Source: Torreya grandis
Lineage: Eukaryota; Streptophyta; Pinopsida; Cupressales; Taxaceae
DNA length: 64,000 bases
Direction of reading: 5' to 3'
Assembly: GCA_037957365.1 (NCBI GenBank)
Contig: JARHVA010000224.1
Location: forward strand, 3,135,501 to 3,199,500
The stretch's first letter is position 1. The number at the start of each line of letters is the position of its first letter. Made by a program: the position numbers and the translations under genes. Under the pieces are notes generated by a model that saw only the letters and a program-made list of their open reading frames with translations, did no database searches and was not told the origin of the DNA. Below are positions 59,175 through 64,000 of this stretch, piece by piece.

Positions 59175-62100
59175 AAGTGAATGTGTTGGTGTGTATTTAC
59201 TAAAATAAATGTTAAGTACAAGTGACATTTATATTATTATACCTTAAATTTATTTTAGTTAAATAATAAATTAAGCCCATTCCGCATCTTGTATAATTGG
59301 TTTCTTAGTTCCATGATTTACCATTTAGAAGATATTTTTTTATAAATCTAATCTAGTCAATACTTAATCATTCTTTTAGGATTTCAAGTTATTGAACCTA
59401 AGGCTTTTAGGGTTTAAATTTGATTGAATCGTAAATTTTTCCACGAACCTAATTATTATTTTACAACATAACTTGGTCATAATTTAGTTAATGATTAATC
59501 TAATTACTCAATTGGTTTAATAACAGATGTAATTTGTATTAGTTTGATCCTTATGAAGTTAATTATGACTGTATGATATGAATTAGGGCTCAATTGGTCC
59601 CAATTTCATCATATATTGAATCATTTATGTGATTGGTTCAATCAAGGTACCAATTTAGTCTAATTTTATCCCCACGAACCTAATTGAAACTATACAATAT
59701 GATTTGTGTCTCAATTGGCTCCAATTTTATCATTTGATCAAACCATTTACTCAATTGGTTCAATCAAAGATTTAATCTAGCCCAATTTGAGCACTATGAA
59801 CCTAATAGCAAATATAAAATGTGATATGGGGCTCAATTTGCTCTAATTTCATCTCTAATTAAACTATTTACTCAATTGGTTCATCTAGGGATATAATTTG
59901 GGATAATTTGAACCATGTAAACATAATTGGGACTATAGGATTTGACTTGGGGCTCATTTGGCCTCAATTTATTTATTAATTGAATCAATTATTCAATAAA
60001 GGGATGTAATTTGGGTCATTTTTCTCCTCGTTAACCTAATTACGAGAATACATTGTGACTTGGGATTCAATTGACCCCAAATTAACCACTAATTGAACTA
60101 ATCATTCAATTGGTTTAATTAAATATACAATTTGAGTCAATGTTAGCCTCGTGAACCTAATTATGACTATACAATGTCCTTTGGGGATCATGTCCCCAAT
60201 CTCATAATTGATTTAAAAAATTACTTGATTGGATCAACTAGAGTTAAAATTTGGACCAAAGAGCCAAAAGAATCTAATTACGACTATATGATGTCATTTG
60301 GGAATAAATCAAACCCAATTTGATCACTGATTTAACCAATTACTTAATTATATGAATCAAGAATGCAATTTAGGCAAATTTCACTCCTATGATCTTAATT
60401 AAAACTATATTATATAATCTGGGACTCAAATTTTCTCTAATTTGATCATTGATTGAACTAGTTACTTGATTAGTTCAATCAAGTATGTAATTCAGACCAA
60501 TTTAAGACCCATGGCCCTAATTACGACAATGTGATGTCGTTTAGGACTCAATTAGCCCCTATGTCACTACTAATTAAATTTTTTATTTGATTGGTTAAAT
60601 AAGGGATGTAATTTGGGTTAATCTCATCCTCGTGAACAAAATTGGGCATGTACTATGTCATTTGTGGCTTAAGTGGCCCCATTTCCATTGATGATTGAAC
60701 CAATTACTAGATTGGTTCAATCAAGGACACAATTTGGGCTAATTAATCCACATTAACTTACTTTTGACTTTAGAATGTCATTTGGGGTTAATTTGGCCTC
60801 AATTTCATCATTGATTGAATGAACTGCTTGATTGGTTTTTGGGGATGCAATTTGAGTCAATTTTGTTCTTATGAGCCTAATTATGATATATGATGTGGTT
60901 TGGGCTATGTTGATCATACTTTCATCATTGATTGAAAAATTATTCAATTGCTTAAATAAGATGTGTATTTTCAACCAATTTATGCCTTGTGAACCTAATT
61001 TCAAGTATACAAAGTGATTTATGGTTGAAATGGACCCAATTTTATCATTGATTTAAACAATTACTTGATTGATTTAATTAGGGACATAATTTGAGAAAAT
61101 ATGATCCCTATGAACCCAATTATGACAAAAAGATATGATTTATGGCTAAATTGGCCGTAATTTCATCACTAGTTAAAATAATTATTTGATTTTTTAAATC
61201 AAGGACATAGTTTGAGAAAATATGAGCCATGTAGACTTAATTATGACTATACGATGTTATTTGGAGTTGAATTAGTCACAATTTCATCATTGATTGAACC
61301 CATTACTAGATTATCTCAATTAGATACATAGTTTAGGTCAATTTGAATGTAATTATGATTATTTGATGTCATTTAGAGATCAATTGGCATTAATTTTATT
61401 ATCAATTTAAAAATACTCAATTAGTCCGATAAATAATGTAATTTAGGTCAATTTGAGTTCTATGAACTTAATTGGAAATATGTGATGTCATTTGGGGCTA
61501 AATTGCCCTCAACTTCATCCGATTAAACCAATCAATGATTTGGTTCAATCAGGTATATAAATTAGTTTAATTTGATCCTCGTGAATTTAATTGAGACTAT
61601 ATGATATCATTTGAGGCTTAGTTGGCCCCAATTTCATCATTAATTGAATTAATTACTTGATTAGTTCAATCAAGGATATCATTCAGGCTAATTTGACTCC
61701 CATGAACCTAAATGTGACTATATGATGTGACTTGGTGCTCAATATGTCATAATTTCATCCTTGATCCAACTAACTACTGAATTAATTCAATCAGGGATGC
61801 AATTTGGATAAATGTGAGGCACATGAACATAATTAAGACTATGAGATGTAACTTTGGGCTCAATTAGGCCCAATTTCATCACTAATTTTATTATTGATTC
61901 AATTAGTGATTTAATTGAGGCTATTTGATCCAAAATCACATTATATAGTTGTAATCATGTTCACTGGGTTATATTTTAGCCCAAATTGCATCCTTAATTG
62001 AACTAATCAAGTAAATGATTCAATAAGTGATGAAATTGGAGCTAATTGAACCCCAAATGAGACCATATTGTTGAAATTATATTCCCATAGGAAAAATGGC

Positions 62101-64000
62101 TCAAAGTATGTCTTTAATTGAATAAATTATTTATTTGGTTGAATAAGTGATGAAATTGGGGCTAATTAAGCTCCAAATCACATTATATCAATTAGATTCA
62201 TGGGGCTCACATTCACCTAAATTTTATCACCAATTGAAAAATTAATTAATTAGTTCAATCAATGATAAAATTGTGCTCAATTGAGCCCCAAAGGACATCA
62301 TACAATTGTAATTAGGTTCATGGGGCTCAAATTCATCCAAATTGAGTCCATGATTGAATCAATTAACTAATTTGTTTAATCATTGATGATATTTAGAAAA
62401 CTGAGCCTCAAATCACATCATATAGTCTCAATTAGGTTCAAGTGGCTCAAATTATCTTAAATCACATAGTTGATTAAATCAATCAAGTAATTAGTTCAAT
62501 TAGTGATGAAATTGAAATCAATTAAATTCAAAATCACATTGTATAGTTGCAATTAGTTTAATGGGGCCAAAATTGTATCCTTGATTGAATAATTGATTAA
62601 TTAGTTCAAAAAGTGATGAAATTAAGGGTAATTGGGATCTCAATCACATTGCATAGTGGTAATTAGGTTCAATAGGAAAAAATGGCCCAAATTGTATATC
62701 TAATTGAACTAATCAAATAACTGATTCAATTAATGATGAAATTTGGAATAATTTGTTAGGGTGTGGAGCTAAAAGCTTCACCTTGTTGCAAACAGAAGGA
62801 GGTTTCTGAGCATGACAGTCGCCAGCATCGACAGGCCACAATCGACGTCGGTCAGGGGAGCGTAGAAGGAAACCGGCATCGGCAAGAGATCGGCCGGCGT
62901 CGGTCACCTCCAAGAAGGAAGGGACCAACGTCGGTCGCCTGTGGCAGACATAATTGCTATTAACGAACAGTCAGTTAAGTAAACGTGAAGTTTGCATGTT
63001 AAAGACCAGTTCGAGTCTTTGAGCCGCCCGTCTAATTTAAGTGTATGCATGAGATCTATATAATAGACTCATGGGATGTATTGTTAAGTTTTTGAACTTG
63101 TAGAATCCAAGTGTGGAGCTTGGAGAGTTCTTCCCATGGTGGAATCAAGTAGGATTCCCCATGTATGTAAGATCAGGTTTGATATGCAGGGTGTTGCAGG
63201 ATCATGGTGGAGATCTACATGTGATAAGGAAGATCAGGGTTGGTCTACTGGGGTGTGTGAATGCGAGGGTCAAACGGAGATCGGTGGGGTAGCAAGATCC
63301 AAGGTGACACCAATACATTAGGAGCAGGATCATGGTGAGATCTACTTGGAGTACCAATTCGTACTCGATTGTACAGGTGTATAATGAGGTGAACAACAGC
63401 TTGTGTTAGCTGTGTGTTGTGACCTATGAGAGAAGATTACTCATGTGGGAAGATTACTTAGAGCCCTTGAGGAGGAAGCCTCACAGAGGTGGAAGAAGAG
63501 TGTGATCTCTTTATTGTAATTTCCTTTGTAATGAGTTGAATACAATTATGTGTTGCCTCTCATATTCTGTGTTATTTCTCATTGATAGTTATTTGTTCTT
63601 CTGGGTATTTCCGCATGTTTAAGTTGCTTATACATTGGCAATAATGTGTGCTCTTAAATCTGAAAAGTTGCGTCAGAGCTTTGGGGAACTTAGGGTCCTA
63701 TCATAATTCAACCTCACATCTTATCATATAGTTGTATTTAGGTTCAAGGGTGTCATAATAGTCTAAATTATATCCCTAATTGAACCAATCAAATATTTGG
63801 TTTAATTAGTGATGACATTGGGGCCAATTGAGTCCTGGTTCACATCGAATATTTGTAATTTGATTCACAAAAGTCAAATTGACACAAATTTATACTTGAT
63901 TGAATCAATCAAGTTAATTGCAAATAAATGATATCTATATCATGTCATATAGTCACAATTAGATTTAAAGATAAATTTGTTAGTCAATATCATGATTGCA
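59175..64000. mobile_element. Foldback-like element, copy D (runs off the window)
   Basis: Left 30-bp inverted end at 59175-59204, forward subrepeats at 59436-61886, polarity switch near 61890, reverse subrepeats at 61901-62753 and again after the LTR. The right inverted end would fall about 300 bp outside the window. Near-identical to copy A, including the converted stretch equivalent to 7570-8350. Confidence 0.6.
62754..63703 (+). mobile_element. Solo LTR, copy D
   Basis: 950 bp, TGTTAGGG to CCTATCA, with TAATT at 62749-62753 and 63704-63708. It has one extra T relative to A (near 63089) and a few substitutions. Same insertion event as in A and B. Confidence 0.92.

Larger units (their letters stand above)
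54397..64000 (+). repeat. Near-identical direct duplicate of 1-9604
   Basis: Both intervals align over their whole length at a constant offset of 54396 (54397 after the single inserted T in the LTR). By eye only a few dozen differences occur in 9.6 kb. Each interval is cut by a window edge, so the true length of the duplication is unknown and larger than 9.6 kb. Confidence 0.95.

Overview
This window is repeat-rich nuclear DNA from a plant, probably a seed plant with a large genome. The evidence is an L1-type LINE with plant-style domains (DUF4283-like gag, CCHC knuckle, APE endonuclease, RT, zf-RVT), LTR elements whose primer-binding sites match the plant initiator-Met type (TGGTATCAGAGC and a variant), and very AT-rich spacers. 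Nothing separates gymnosperm from angiosperm firmly. I found no intact host gene, no tRNA or rRNA, and nothing bacterial. Almost every open frame is a decayed transposon piece or a chance frame in repeat DNA.

Layout. One composite segment occurs four times. Copy A (1-11558) is a LINE on the minus strand, a spacer, a foldback-like element built from ~118-bp subrepeats with a solo LTR inside it, and an AT-rich flank. Copy B (11559-19618) is a direct tandem duplication of the last ~6.16 kb of A, followed by the original right flank and a copia fragment. Copy C (19646-33027) is an older tandem copy of the whole segment; it lacks the solo LTR and ends with a copia 5' LTR and PBS on the minus strand. 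Copy D (LINE from about 51.2 kb to the window end) is nearly identical to A at a constant offset of 54396 bases.

Between C and D lies a tandem LTR-internal-LTR-internal-LTR array of an old, probably non-autonomous retroelement (33313-42733; LTRs ~2.18 kb with TGATG/CATCA ends). After it come about 8.4 kb of AT-rich spacer with a small GC-richer island that looks like another LTR end (44358-44645).

The repeats can be ordered in time: (1) tandem duplication giving A and C, with a junction at 19618-19662 that carries templated filler; (2) LTR insertion into A, where C keeps the empty site; (3) 6.16-kb tandem duplication giving B, with a 2-bp microhomology junction; (4) a 781-bp gene-conversion tract from C into A that stops 7 bp before the LTR; (5) very recent duplication of A to D, or a false duplication in the assembly. 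The most original content is the foldback element with hairpin-forming subrepeats and this layered record of duplication, conversion and insertion.
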